A DNA stretch of 25,811 nt, from the IMG/VR virus record IMGVR_UViG_3300045611_000272, positions 1 through 25,811 of that record. One strand, 5' to 3'. Positions 1 to 6,424 of this stretch are shown here, piece after piece; positions within the stretch are counted from its first letter, which is position 1; each line of letters begins with the position of its first letter. The translations under genes and the position numbers were made by a program. The notes under the pieces are model-generated. The model did not search any database, was not told the DNA's origin, and was given only the letters and a program-made list of their open reading frames with translations. Source of the DNA: a virus.

Positions 1-228
1 AACGCCCTGATTGCGTTTGCGCTCGATCTCCCGCAACGCCTGCATCTCAGCATTACTGATTGCCGGGGTGTTAAGATGCTCGGCCTCCTGAAGCGCGGCC
101 TGCCAAGCGGCACGTTCTTCCGCTTGACGACGAGCGGCATCGGCTGCACGCCCGAAGTCTACGGCAGCTGCGCGCCTCTCCGGACTGCGGGACAGTATGG
201 ACCAGCTTGGCTCTTTCATTGGTAGCAT
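1..228 (-). CDS. Unknown protein, N-terminal part only (cut by window edge)
   Basis: Leftward open frame that runs off the left edge after 76 codons. I chose the ATG at 226-228 because an AAGGA site lies 7 bases upstream of it; a second in-frame ATG lies at 217-219. The visible part is rich in Ala, Arg and Glu (for example RAADAARRQAEERAAW) and is probably a long, possibly coiled helix. It is the next gene after the 257-682 ORF in the terminase operon, where portal or other head genes often follow, but nothing visible identifies it as one. Function unknown. Confidence 0.6.
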   Translation of the reverse strand, partial: MLPMKEPSWSILSRSPERRAAAVDFGRAADAARRQAEERAAWQAALQEAEHLNTPAISNAEMQALREIERKRNQGV

Positions 229-256
229 TACAAAGTCCTTTATCGACCCAAGAAGT

Positions 257-682
257 TTAACCGCGTATGCCAAATACGCTAGTGATAACGCGTTGCCCGT
301 TGCTATCGGGGAACTGCGTATCAATACGCGGATGTTTCGCCAAACGCAAGAAGCTGTCGAGCGAGGTGCGGTCGCCTTCCTGTAATGCTCGCGCTTGATC
401 CAAGGCGTATAGCCTGCGGATGTTTACAGGGCGAGTAGCGGCCAATAAGGGCGAGTCGATGCCATGTAGGATAGCTTCGGCCCCTGCACGCTGGTACCCG
501 CGAAGGGCAAGCGCCAACAACGCTCCGATAGACTTCGGCACCGCCGCAGCCAGCAAGGTCGGATCAAGGAAAGGCGCTTCCAGACCTTGGCGCGGATTCA
601 GGCGCTCATTGGACGCCAGATACGCGGCGAAGCCGGGGTCCATCTGGGAATAGGATTCTAGGTGCTCGCGCGAATCAGCCAC
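257..682 (-). CDS. Unknown 141-aa protein downstream of the large terminase
   Basis: The frame starts at GTG (680-682), with AAGGA seven bases upstream, 53 bases after the large terminase stop. It begins MADSREHLESYSQMDPGFAA. The middle is Ala/Leu-rich (AAAVPKSIGALLALALRGYQ), but too short and mixed to call a membrane segment with confidence. I do not recognise the family. Its place after TerL in the leftward morphogenesis arm suggests a head or packaging accessory role, which is inference from position only. Confidence 0.55.
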   Translation of the reverse strand: MADSREHLESYSQMDPGFAAYLASNERLNPRQGLEAPFLDPTLLAAAVPKSIGALLALALRGYQRAGAEAILHGIDSPLLAATRPVNIRRLYALDQARALQEGDRTSLDSFLRLAKHPRIDTQFPDSNGQRVITSVFGIRG

Positions 683-735
683 GATGACATCCTTTCATTT
701 GCACCAGCCCACCTTTCTTGCGCAAATCGCCACGT

Positions 736-2310
736 TCAAGCCCCATACGGATTTTCGCGCCTCGCGGATTTCCGGTGGTAATCTATCTCCTCAATCGGGT
801 CCTCGTCGGTGATCGGGAGGTCGAACCACAGGTTATCCTTCAAATAGATAATTGCTTGGGTGAAGGTGTCCACATAGTCGTCATGCTCGGCGACGGGAAA
901 CTTTGCAAGTTGCTTAACAAACGCCTGCGCCCAGCCGATCATTTGTCCGGGATTCTTTTTGCTTTCGGGAATCCAAAGTACGTCAAGCTCGAGCGTAGGT
1001 GCGGACTGATGGGCGCGGCTGATTTTGTCAGCCCTCCCGGGATTGTAACCGATGGCCGGCACCTTAGCAAGGCGTAGGTCTTGCAGCAGCGACAAGCCGG
1101 ACGCCTTCTCCTCGACTAGCAGCAGATCCGGCTTGCGCGGGCGCGCAGGTGGATTCACCCGGTTATCGCCGCCGTAGGTGTTATGCCAGTCATCGATGAC
1201 GCGTTGGCGCAGGTTCGGATAGGAGAGGTGCTCGCACCATGCGTCCAGCAACATGCCATGCCGTTGCTGCATGTAGCTGAATACGCCCCACACACTGCAA
1301 GCGGTCGGGTCGCCGGTAGTCTTCTCGGTGAAGGCGCAGTCGTAGGACTGCAACACGAACTCGAACTGCGGCAGCGGGCGGTCGGTAGGCCAAAGCTGGA
1401 AATGATCGGTCTTGAGCAGGCCACCGCCACTCGGCACCGGGTCCTGTTGTAACTGACCGGAAGTACCGTACTCGCCGAGTTGCTGCTTCAGTGCGGTCAA
1501 TTCCTTCGGGCCGAAGCGCTCCGGCCACAGCAGCTCATTCTCCGCGGCGCGCGGATCATAGCCGTCCGGAAAAATAACGGTGAAGCGCGCCTTCCGATCG
1601 AATTCGGCAGGCAAGCAAACATGCTCCCAGCCGCCGAGCTCGAGGATGCGCCCCGAGACGTCGGACTCGTGCAGGCGCTGCATAATGGTAACCATGGCAT
1701 CGCGCTTTGGGTCATTGCGCCGCGTGGACCACACCATGTCGAACCACTCGATAGTCGATTCGCGCATGGCATCGGACTGCGCGTCCTGTGCGCCGTGCGG
1801 ATCGTCCAGCAGCAGGCGCGAGCCGCCCTCGCCAGTGGCGGTGCCGCCAACCGAGGTAGCAATGCGGTAGCCCGTGTGGTCGTTCTCAAAGCGCTGCTTC
1901 TGGTTCTGGTCCCCGGTTAAGACGAAGCGATCATGCCAAAGAGATTGATACCAAGGGGAAGTCAGCAAGCGCCGCGATTTGACGCTATCGCGGGTGGACA
2001 GTACGCTGCTGTAGGAGGCGCAGAGGAACTTTTCGTGCGGGCGATGCAACCATTCCCAGCACGGCCACATTACTGATACGATTGTGGACTTGGCATGGCG
2101 CGGCGGGATGTTGATCAGCAGGTTGCGCAGCTCGCCGTACGTAATGGCCTCGAGGTGCTCGCAAATGATTTGCAGGTGCCACCCATCGATGAACGGCACG
2201 CCGGGCTCTACCACCGCCCATGCTTGCCGCACAAACTCGTAAAGGCTGGCCTCCGCCTTGCGCCGCTGCTCCTCCGCCTCGACAATGCGAAGCAGCTCGC
2301 GCGGGTTCAT
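736..2310 (-). CDS. terL: Terminase large subunit (packaging ATPase/nuclease)
   Basis: The 524-aa length is typical of TerL, the motor that packages concatemeric phage DNA into proheads and cuts it. The N-terminal ATPase has a Walker A-like P-loop in INIPPRHAKST (about residues 66-76) and a Walker B at RLLLDD (165-170). The C-terminal RNase H-fold nuclease has its first acidic residue in SYDCAF (D324), a second acidic stretch in VEEKASG and a third in HDDYVD. These patterns fit the Terminase_6/phage_term_2 type. Its ATG overlaps the stop of the upstream 360-aa gene by 4 bases (ATGA), which indicates translational coupling. All key residues seem intact. Confidence 0.95.
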   Translation of the reverse strand: MNPRELLRIVEAEEQRRKAEASLYEFVRQAWAVVEPGVPFIDGWHLQIICEHLEAITYGELRNLLINIPPRHAKSTIVSVMWPCWEWLHRPHEKFLCASYSSVLSTRDSVKSRRLLTSPWYQSLWHDRFVLTGDQNQKQRFENDHTGYRIATSVGGTATGEGGSRLLLDDPHGAQDAQSDAMRESTIEWFDMVWSTRRNDPKRDAMVTIMQRLHESDVSGRILELGGWEHVCLPAEFDRKARFTVIFPDGYDPRAAENELLWPERFGPKELTALKQQLGEYGTSGQLQQDPVPSGGGLLKTDHFQLWPTDRPLPQFEFVLQSYDCAFTEKTTGDPTACSVWGVFSYMQQRHGMLLDAWCEHLSYPNLRQRVIDDWHNTYGGDNRVNPPARPRKPDLLLVEEKASGLSLLQDLRLAKVPAIGYNPGRADKISRAHQSAPTLELDVLWIPESKKNPGQMIGWAQAFVKQLAKFPVAEHDDYVDTFTQAIIYLKDNLWFDLPITDEDPIEEIDYHRKSARRENPYGA

Positions 2311-3389
2311 TTTATTTTGCCGTACTGGGAAAGAAAGAGGTCTTGTAGCCAGGCCCCGCAGGCAGTCCGCCCGTCAAGAACTTTGGCTACCAAGTCGTCC
2401 ACGTCAAAGCGGAAATACTCTTGGGCAGCACTAGGAATATGTTTCGGCGGGGCAAAGATGTTATTGTAGTGCTCGAACCCTTTGCGCTGGGAAAACACGA
2501 ATGCCAACTGCTCGGGAGACGGGGTTGCGGTGTCGTACAGGTCTTTGGCTTCCTGCAAAGCCTGTTGAAGGTCCTCGCGCGTAACGGAATAGTCCGCTAG
2601 AGCTTCCTCCGGGGATTCAACAGAACGCCAAAGTTCTTTAGGCGTCTCCTCTGCAAGAAATTGGAGATTTTGATGCTCTTCTGCAAGGTCATCAATCAGG
2701 TCCTGTCGAAAACCCGAGCTTGCGCGCTCGGCGTAACCTGGGTAGGTCTTTTCCAGGTACTGCAGAGTAGTTCCTTCTGGGAAGCCGGCAAGACGATCCA
2801 CGTCCGCTTCGTACACACGGGCTTCCAGCCACCCGCGCGGATTGAAGTAGTCTTCTGCGTTTTCAGCAACGGCATCCGGGTCCTCTAGGTGAGCATAGCG
2901 CGTGCGCATCAACTCCTCAAAGTCTGCAGGATTTACCTTACCGGCTTTGCGCGCGGTCGGACCGGAGGCCTTCAAGAGCTGGTCCTGAATAGCTGCCCAT
3001 ATGGCTGCCTGTATGGACTCGTCGGGAATAGGCGCGGAGGATTTCAAAGCGGCGCGGCCAACGGCACCAAGGGCAGTATCAACCACATCAGGTACCGCCT
3101 GCCGTGCCGCAGTAGCGATCGCCTGTTTCAGCAGCTTGCGCCTCCCAGGGGACTGCAACCCAGTCTCGGCCTCGTTAATTGCCCGCTGCACGGCCTTCAG
3201 AGAGCGCTGATCGCCGGCATAAGCTGCTGGAAGATTCAGTCCGCGCAAAGCCGATAGGCCGCCGCTTTCCGAAAGAGCATTCAGCTGCCCAGCCATCCGG
3301 GCAGCAATAGCTTGCGCCAAAGGATCTGGGTTCTCGCCCGCAACCGCTTTACTAGCAACTGCTAACCCGCGCAGTACTGGACCGGCCAT
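2307..3389 (-). CDS. Unknown 360-aa phage protein between the terminase genes
   Basis: A GGAGG site is spaced 7 bases before the ATG at 3387-3389, and the end overlaps the TerL start by 4 bases. The N-terminal third is Ala-rich and helical (MAGPVLRGLAVASKAVAGEN). The rest is acidic and helical, with many Glu, Asp and Gln (for example DDLAEEHQNLQFLAEE), ending near a short Cys-Gly-Ala-Trp stretch. No catalytic motif, signal peptide or membrane span is evident. It looks like a structural or internal virion-type protein, but I do not recognise it; only its place in the packaging operon is informative. Confidence 0.7.
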   Translation of the reverse strand: MAGPVLRGLAVASKAVAGENPDPLAQAIAARMAGQLNALSESGGLSALRGLNLPAAYAGDQRSLKAVQRAINEAETGLQSPGRRKLLKQAIATAARQAVPDVVDTALGAVGRAALKSSAPIPDESIQAAIWAAIQDQLLKASGPTARKAGKVNPADFEELMRTRYAHLEDPDAVAENAEDYFNPRGWLEARVYEADVDRLAGFPEGTTLQYLEKTYPGYAERASSGFRQDLIDDLAEEHQNLQFLAEETPKELWRSVESPEEALADYSVTREDLQQALQEAKDLYDTATPSPEQLAFVFSQRKGFEHYNNIFAPPKHIPSAAQEYFRFDVDDLVAKVLDGRTACGAWLQDLFLSQYGKIK

Positions 3390-3402
3390 GCTAATTCCTC
3401 CG

Positions 3403-3708
3403 CTATGTGGTAAGGTCCGCTTCTTTCACGAAGACGCCGTTGATCATCCGACCCTTGCGGTCCTTGATCTCGTCCCAGGCGGCGGCCACACAAGCCTCCA
3501 GGTTCACATTGTGCTGCGCGGCCAGGATGGTCAGCACCACCACGGCATCGCCGATGCCATCGATAATTTCATCTGGGCGACTCTTGGACATGCCGTGCGC
3601 CAGCTCGCCCAGCTCCTCCATCAGCTTCACAAACTGTGCTTGCGGGGTGGAACCTTGCAGGATATTGCGGTCGCTGGCCCATTGGCGAATCTGGTCAAAC
3701 TGGTTCAT
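3403..3708 (-). CDS. MazG-like nucleotide pyrophosphohydrolase
   Basis: This 101-aa all-alpha protein has the MazG/dUTPase-like metal-binding pattern: E31-E32-x2-E35 in KLMEELGELAHG, then E47-x2-D50 in DEIIDGIGD. The family hydrolyses NTPs or dNTPs to the monophosphate and PPi with Mg2+. In phages it is thought to tune nucleotide or (p)ppGpp pools, or to clear noncanonical dNTPs. AGGAA precedes the ATG by 5 bases, and the start overlaps the stop of the next upstream gene by 4 bases. The exact substrate cannot be read from sequence. Confidence 0.85.
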   Translation of the reverse strand: MNQFDQIRQWASDRNILQGSTPQAQFVKLMEELGELAHGMSKSRPDEIIDGIGDAVVVLTILAAQHNVNLEACVAAAWDEIKDRKGRMINGVFVKEADLTT

Positions 3709-3899
3709 TTCAATTCCTGTTTAATGCGCTCGATATAAACCGCAGCGTCCAGTAGTTCTTCCTGCAGATGCTGCAACCAACCGCGCAGGTCGATATCGCA
3801 GCGCTCGGTGGTGACGCCATACTTAAGCATGCCGGCCACGCTGCGCACGCGCAAGGCTTCGCGCACACGCTCGACATTCGGATCAGGTGCCGTCGGCAT
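3705..3899 (-). CDS. Small MazG-like helical protein
   Basis: A 64-aa protein containing KYGVTTERCDIDLRGWLQHL followed by QEELLDAAVYIERIKQE. The pattern W-x2-H-x2-EE-x2-D-x3-Y is what I recall from short phage proteins annotated as NTP pyrophosphohydrolase-like or dATP/dGTP diphosphohydrolase N-terminal domains; the assignment is tentative. It overlaps the TerS end by 17 bases and the MazG-like start by 4 bases. Two adjacent nucleotide-pool type genes inside the terminase cluster are notable. Confidence 0.65.
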   Translation of the reverse strand: MPTAPDPNVERVREALRVRSVAGMLKYGVTTERCDIDLRGWLQHLQEELLDAAVYIERIKQELK

Positions 3900-4329
3900 C
3901 TACGGCTTTCGTGGCTAGCGCCTTCAACTGGGCCAGCTCGTCATCGGACATATTCTTGACGCCGGTTAGTTGCAACGGGCCGCCGCCAGCTCCGGTAATC
4001 TCGCGCTTCTCCGGGGTATCCAAGCCAAGATACTTGGAGCGCCGCTGCATGATGCCAAGGCATTTATTGATGGCATCGGTATCGCCACCTACCGCAGCAG
4101 CGAAGGCCAACCGATACAGCTGGTCCAAGCGCTGCAACTCCAAGTCAATGACTTCCTGCCCAGGCTCCTTGATGGCCTGCTCCATCGCAGACTTGACCAA
4201 GCTGCGCGCCGCCTGCTCGGTGATCTCATAATGCTCACCGATTTGGCTGTAGCTGTAGCCGAACTTGCGCATCTCCAAAGCAAGCGCGTGGCGCTCGCGC
4301 GTAATCGCATCACGCTGCTCTTGGCTCAT
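3883..4329 (-). CDS. terS: Terminase small subunit-like protein
   Basis: The 148-aa product has an N-terminal helix-turn-helix (about residues 18-50: RKFGYSYSQIGEHYEITEQA) that would recognise packaging DNA. A helical segment follows (LQRLDQLYRLAFAAAVGGDT, then IMQRRSKYLGLDTPEKRE), typical of HTH-type phage TerS proteins, which form a ring that hands DNA to TerL. The ATG at 4327-4329 has only a weak upstream GGGG. A perfect TAAGGAG (complement of 4400-4406) lies 7 bases before an in-frame ATT at 4390-4392, so the real protein may be 21 residues longer (adding FFDPVTNYPFPKPPPARRGS). The 67 codons between the previous gene's TGA and this ATG are all open. Confidence 0.8.
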   Translation of the reverse strand: MSQEQRDAITRERHALALEMRKFGYSYSQIGEHYEITEQAARSLVKSAMEQAIKEPGQEVIDLELQRLDQLYRLAFAAAVGGDTDAINKCLGIMQRRSKYLGLDTPEKREITGAGGGPLQLTGVKNMSDDELAQLKALATKAVDADGT

Positions 4330-4426
4330 GGAGCCCCGACGCGCGGGAGGCGGCTTGGGAAACGGGTAGTTGGTAACTGGATCGAAAAAAATACTAATTC
4401 TCCTTACGCCTGGAGGCGCTTCAGGG

Positions 4427-4456
4427 ATTTTAACGGAGCGGCCGCCTACAAAGCAA
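4427..4456 (-). promoter_or_regulatory. Possible sigma70-like promoter for the terminase genes
   Basis: On the leftward strand, TTGCTT (complement of 4451-4456) is separated by 18 bases from TAAAAT (complement of 4427-4432). The -10 is a 5/6 match and the -35 only 3/6. Transcription would begin about 15-20 bases before the strong TAAGGAG at 4400-4406, in agreement with the long TerS reading frame. Moderate evidence only. Confidence 0.35.
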
Positions 4457-4479
4457 CAGCTCGCCGAAGCGGGCTGTTG
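4454..4479 (-). terminator. UUCG-capped hairpin between the 94-aa gene and TerS
   Basis: In the leftward transcript, an 11-bp stem (one G-U pair) is closed by a UUCG tetraloop of the very stable C-UUCG-G type, followed by CUUUGU. It lies 52 bases after the stop of the 4531-4815 gene. It could be an intrinsic terminator with a weak U tract, or a processing/stability element that separates the small upstream genes from the terminase genes. Confidence 0.5.
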
Positions 4480-4530
4480 GACAGTTTCTACCGAGAGTGC
4501 GGGAGGTGGGGCGCTCCGGTACGGTTGCTG

Positions 4531-4815
4531 TCAACCGCGGGGAGTGACCATCCCGTGATACTGACGCCAACGGGCGATCTGGGTCTTCGCCGTCGAAACG
4601 TTGACGTCGGGGTTCTTTTTCTGAACCTCTTCGATAACGGCTTTCGGGCTCGGCGTGCCGGTCTCGGACTTGGCGGCCAGCTTATCGCAGGCGGCCCAGA
4701 CGGCGGCCGAGGCGGTACCAGCAGCGGGCGGGGCGACGCCGTTCTGGCTATCAGGGTTCTGTTGACGACCGCGCGGCTTCGCTTCCGCGTCTACTTCCTT
4801 CTTGGCTCGTGCCAT
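4531..4815 (-). CDS. Small basic protein with the shared VW...Q(Y/I)xxW C-terminal domain (copy 1)
   Basis: 94 aa, with AGGAG 6 bases before the ATG at 4813-4815. It starts with a charged, disordered, Ala/Pro-rich tail (MARAKKEVDAEAKPRGRQQN). From about residue 38 there is a compact domain: AVWAACDKLAAKS, then TPSPKAVIEEVQKKN, then VSTAKTQIARWRQYHG. The same layout appears at the C-termini of the next two upstream proteins. The pattern (helix, helix, T-x3-Q-x3-W helix) could be a small HTH-like nucleic acid binding module, but I cannot name the family. Confidence 0.7.
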   Translation of the reverse strand: MARAKKEVDAEAKPRGRQQNPDSQNGVAPPAAGTASAAVWAACDKLAAKSETGTPSPKAVIEEVQKKNPDVNVSTAKTQIARWRQYHGMVTPRG

Positions 4816-4837
4816 GATGTTCTCCTAGTAGTGGTAA

Positions 4838-4882
4838 CGCTGCCCTATGCAGCGCGTAGGAAGAATATAATCGTATTCTTCC
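4838..4882 (-). promoter_or_regulatory. Two tandem hairpins with a possible promoter
   Basis: The 82-base gap holds a perfect 9-bp inverted repeat (GGAAGAATA at 4859-4867 and TATTCTTCC at 4874-4882, loop TAATCG). A second, 6-bp stem lies at CGCTGC 4838-4843 and GCAGCG 4849-4854. On the leftward strand a TATATT lies inside the first palindrome, with TTGCAT 17 bases upstream. The palindrome may thus be an operator over a promoter for the 94-aa gene, or an RNA hairpin. Confidence 0.4.
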
Positions 4883-4897
4883 CGCGATGCAACAAGT

Positions 4898-5500
4898 TTA
4901 TTGAACCTTCTTCCACTTACTGTACTGCACCGAAACCGTCCCAGCCTTGATACCTTCCTTATCGCATTCGGCAAGGGCTTCCTTTGAGGTAGGTAAGCGC
5001 CCCAGCGCAGCCTTCAGTTGATCGCACAGTTCCCACACTAGCGCCGTGGTGGTACCGGCCTTTGGGCGCTCCGGATTCTGGAAGCTGATGTCCTTCGGCT
5101 TCTGGAGCTTGGCTGCGACCGGCTTCGGCGCAGCATGGGTCAGGTTAGGCTCGGGCACCCCAAGGCGGTGCACCTCGCGCTCGAGGCTAGCGCATGCCTC
5201 GGTGTCCGGATCGCGCGCTTGCACCAGCGCCAGGGCTTGCTGCACCTGCGCAGCGTAATCGCCTTCCGGCGCGCTGCCGAGGGAGTAAATCAGGTGCAAC
5301 AGTTGGTTCGCGGTCAGTGCGGAGAAGCTGCGGCCTTCCACCGGCGGAGCGATGTAAGTGCTGCCGGGATTACGGAAGGTTTCCAGCCGAGCATGCAACT
5401 GCGCTTCCCGCAGCGGCGCTTTCAGCAAGAAGCGAACGGTACCGTTGGTGGTCTCCAGCAGCATGTAATAGACCGTATCAAATTGGATTGCTTTGCGCAT
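4898..5500 (-). CDS. Unknown 200-aa protein with the shared C-terminal domain (copy 2)
   Basis: I start this at the ATG 5498-5500 (MRKAIQFDTVYYMLLETTNG), which has AAGGAG 6 bases upstream; an earlier in-frame ATG at 5522-5524 has no such site. The N-terminal ~110 residues are unlike the neighbours, with a beta-rich start (TVRFLLKAPL) then helices. A linker follows (AAPKPVAAKLQKPKD), then the domain seen in the two flanking genes: ALVWELCDQLKAALGRLPTS, then GTVSVQYSKWKK. Function unknown; possibly DNA binding. Confidence 0.65.
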   Translation of the reverse strand: MRKAIQFDTVYYMLLETTNGTVRFLLKAPLREAQLHARLETFRNPGSTYIAPPVEGRSFSALTANQLLHLIYSLGSAPEGDYAAQVQQALALVQARDPDTEACASLEREVHRLGVPEPNLTHAAPKPVAAKLQKPKDISFQNPERPKAGTTTALVWELCDQLKAALGRLPTSKEALAECDKEGIKAGTVSVQYSKWKKVQ

Positions 5501-5526
5501 GGATGGCTCCTTGTAGTAAATCATTT

Positions 5527-5550
5527 AAGGGGCCGCTCGCGCAGCCCCTT
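5527..5550. terminator. GC-rich hairpin between two leftward genes
   Basis: AAGGGGC (5527-5533) pairs with GCCCCTT (5544-5550) around a 10-base GC-rich loop, 8 bases after the stop of the 5558-5863 gene. On the leftward strand it is followed by AAAUGAUUUA and on the other strand by TGGTG, so no true U tract exists. It may attenuate or stabilise the transcript. Confidence 0.35.
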
Positions 5551-5557
5551 TGGTGAT

Positions 5558-5863
5558 TCACTTCTTGGAGGAGTACCATTGTTGGTATTGGGTCTTGGCA
5601 GTGCCGAGCGGGATGCCAGCTTCCACGCAAGCCGCGACCACGTCCTTGCGGCGCGCACCCGGCATGGCTTCAGTGATATCCCACACGCGGGAGCAGTTGC
5701 CATTGCGCTTGGGTTCCTTATCGGCCGGCTTGGTATGCTTCGAAGAAGCGCGCCAACCTTCCGGCCTATGGTGCAGGTTCATGGTCTCGGGGTCAATCCC
5801 AGCGGCCTTGAGCGCGCGAAGAAGATTGGACTTGGACGAGTAGGTTTTGAGCGTGGCGGTCAT
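5558..5863 (-). CDS. Small basic protein with the shared C-terminal domain (copy 3)
   Basis: 101 aa, with AGGAG before the ATG at 5861-5863. The N-terminal half (LLRALKAAGIDPETMNLHH) may form a small helical unit, followed by a basic linker (KHTKPADKEPKRNGN). The C-terminal domain reads SRVWDITEAMPGARRKDVVA, then AACVEAGIPLGTAKTQYQQW. The latter half looks like a short helix-turn-helix. I recall similar domains in small phage and plasmid proteins of unknown role. It is the first gene after a good promoter-like site at 5923-5950. Confidence 0.7.
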   Translation of the reverse strand: MTATLKTYSSKSNLLRALKAAGIDPETMNLHHRPEGWRASSKHTKPADKEPKRNGNCSRVWDITEAMPGARRKDVVAACVEAGIPLGTAKTQYQQWYSSKK

Positions 5864-5879
5864 TTTGGTTCTCCTGTGC

Positions 5880-5956
5880 TTGGTTGGCTGGTGTAGGACC
5901 GTTTAATTGCATCCATGACTTCATTATATAGAAGCCAACCAATAAATCAACCAATA
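5880..5956 (-). promoter_or_regulatory. Leftward sigma70-like promoter within repeats
   Basis: On the leftward strand TTGATT (complement of 5945-5950) is 16 bases from a perfect TATAAT (complement of 5923-5928). A 10-base inverted repeat brackets the -10: TTGGTTGGCT at 5880-5889 and AGCCAACCAA at 5933-5942. CAACCAAT is repeated directly at 5938-5945 and 5949-5956, overlapping the -35. The layout suggests a regulated promoter driving the three small shared-domain genes. Confidence 0.55.
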
Positions 5957-5965
5957 TCGAAGAAA

Positions 5966-6424
5966 TCAGCATTCTTTATGTCTATTCTCCAATACCCTTC
6001 TTAATCCGGGCGGATGCGCCGTCCAAGCCTCCATTAGGTGGTTCCTGAACCAGAAAAGAAATTCATCCATGGAGAAGTCCGCGTTTATCTCGAAGTTACC
6101 CGGGAGCACTGCCCACATGCGCACGCGCCACTTCGCGTTCTTCTTGCGATGAATTAGCACTGGCAGCAACTTCACGCGATCGGCCTGAACGGTTGCCTGC
6201 TCCCACCACTTTTCCACCTGCGGGTTTTCCTGGAACTTGACCTCCACTGCCAAGCCCGGTATTCCCACAAGGTCGTGTCCGCCTTTCATCGATTGCATCA
6301 AATTACGCTGAACTTCCGGCACAAACGGCAACTCCATTTCCCGGCCGACTTCATCCATTACCTTTTGCAAGAGGTCCCGAACTTCTCTTTCCCCGCGGGC
6401 GCCCTTTGAGCGTGCGTTAAGCAT
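5966..6424 (-). CDS. PD-(D/E)XK nuclease, Holliday junction resolvase-like
   Basis: 152 aa. The motif order fits a small resolvase-type PD-(D/E)XK enzyme: SKGARGEREV near the N-terminus (early Glu), then QRNLMQSMKGGHDLVGIPGL with the catalytic Asp, then LAVEVKFQE with Glu-x-Lys. Such enzymes trim branched DNA before packaging or during recombination. AAAGGAG lies 9 bases before the ATG, inside the end of the overlapping HNH gene (8 bases shared). Remnants of what looks like its original start lie upstream of the HNH gene at 7013-7048. Confidence 0.75.
   Translation of the reverse strand: MLNARSKGARGEREVRDLLQKVMDEVGREMELPFVPEVQRNLMQSMKGGHDLVGIPGLAVEVKFQENPQVEKWWEQATVQADRVKLLPVLIHRKKNAKWRVRMWAVLPGNFEINADFSMDEFLFWFRNHLMEAWTAHPPGLRRVLENRHKEC

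Noticed and set aside
4330-4530. Readthrough of the TGA at 4531-4533 to join the 94-aa gene to TerS
   Set aside because: The 67 intervening codons are open in the same frame, but a UUCG hairpin, a promoter-like site and a strong ribosome site lie in between. An open stretch of this length is not rare in GC-rich DNA.
3970-4950. 326-aa rightward ORF
   Set aside because: It lies opposite TerS and two leftward genes that have good ribosome sites and recognisable domains; its product is low-complexity and matches nothing I know.
5135-5896. 253-aa rightward ORF
   Set aside because: It mirrors the two leftward shared-domain genes (copies 2 and 3), whose conserved domain and start sites make them the real coding strand.
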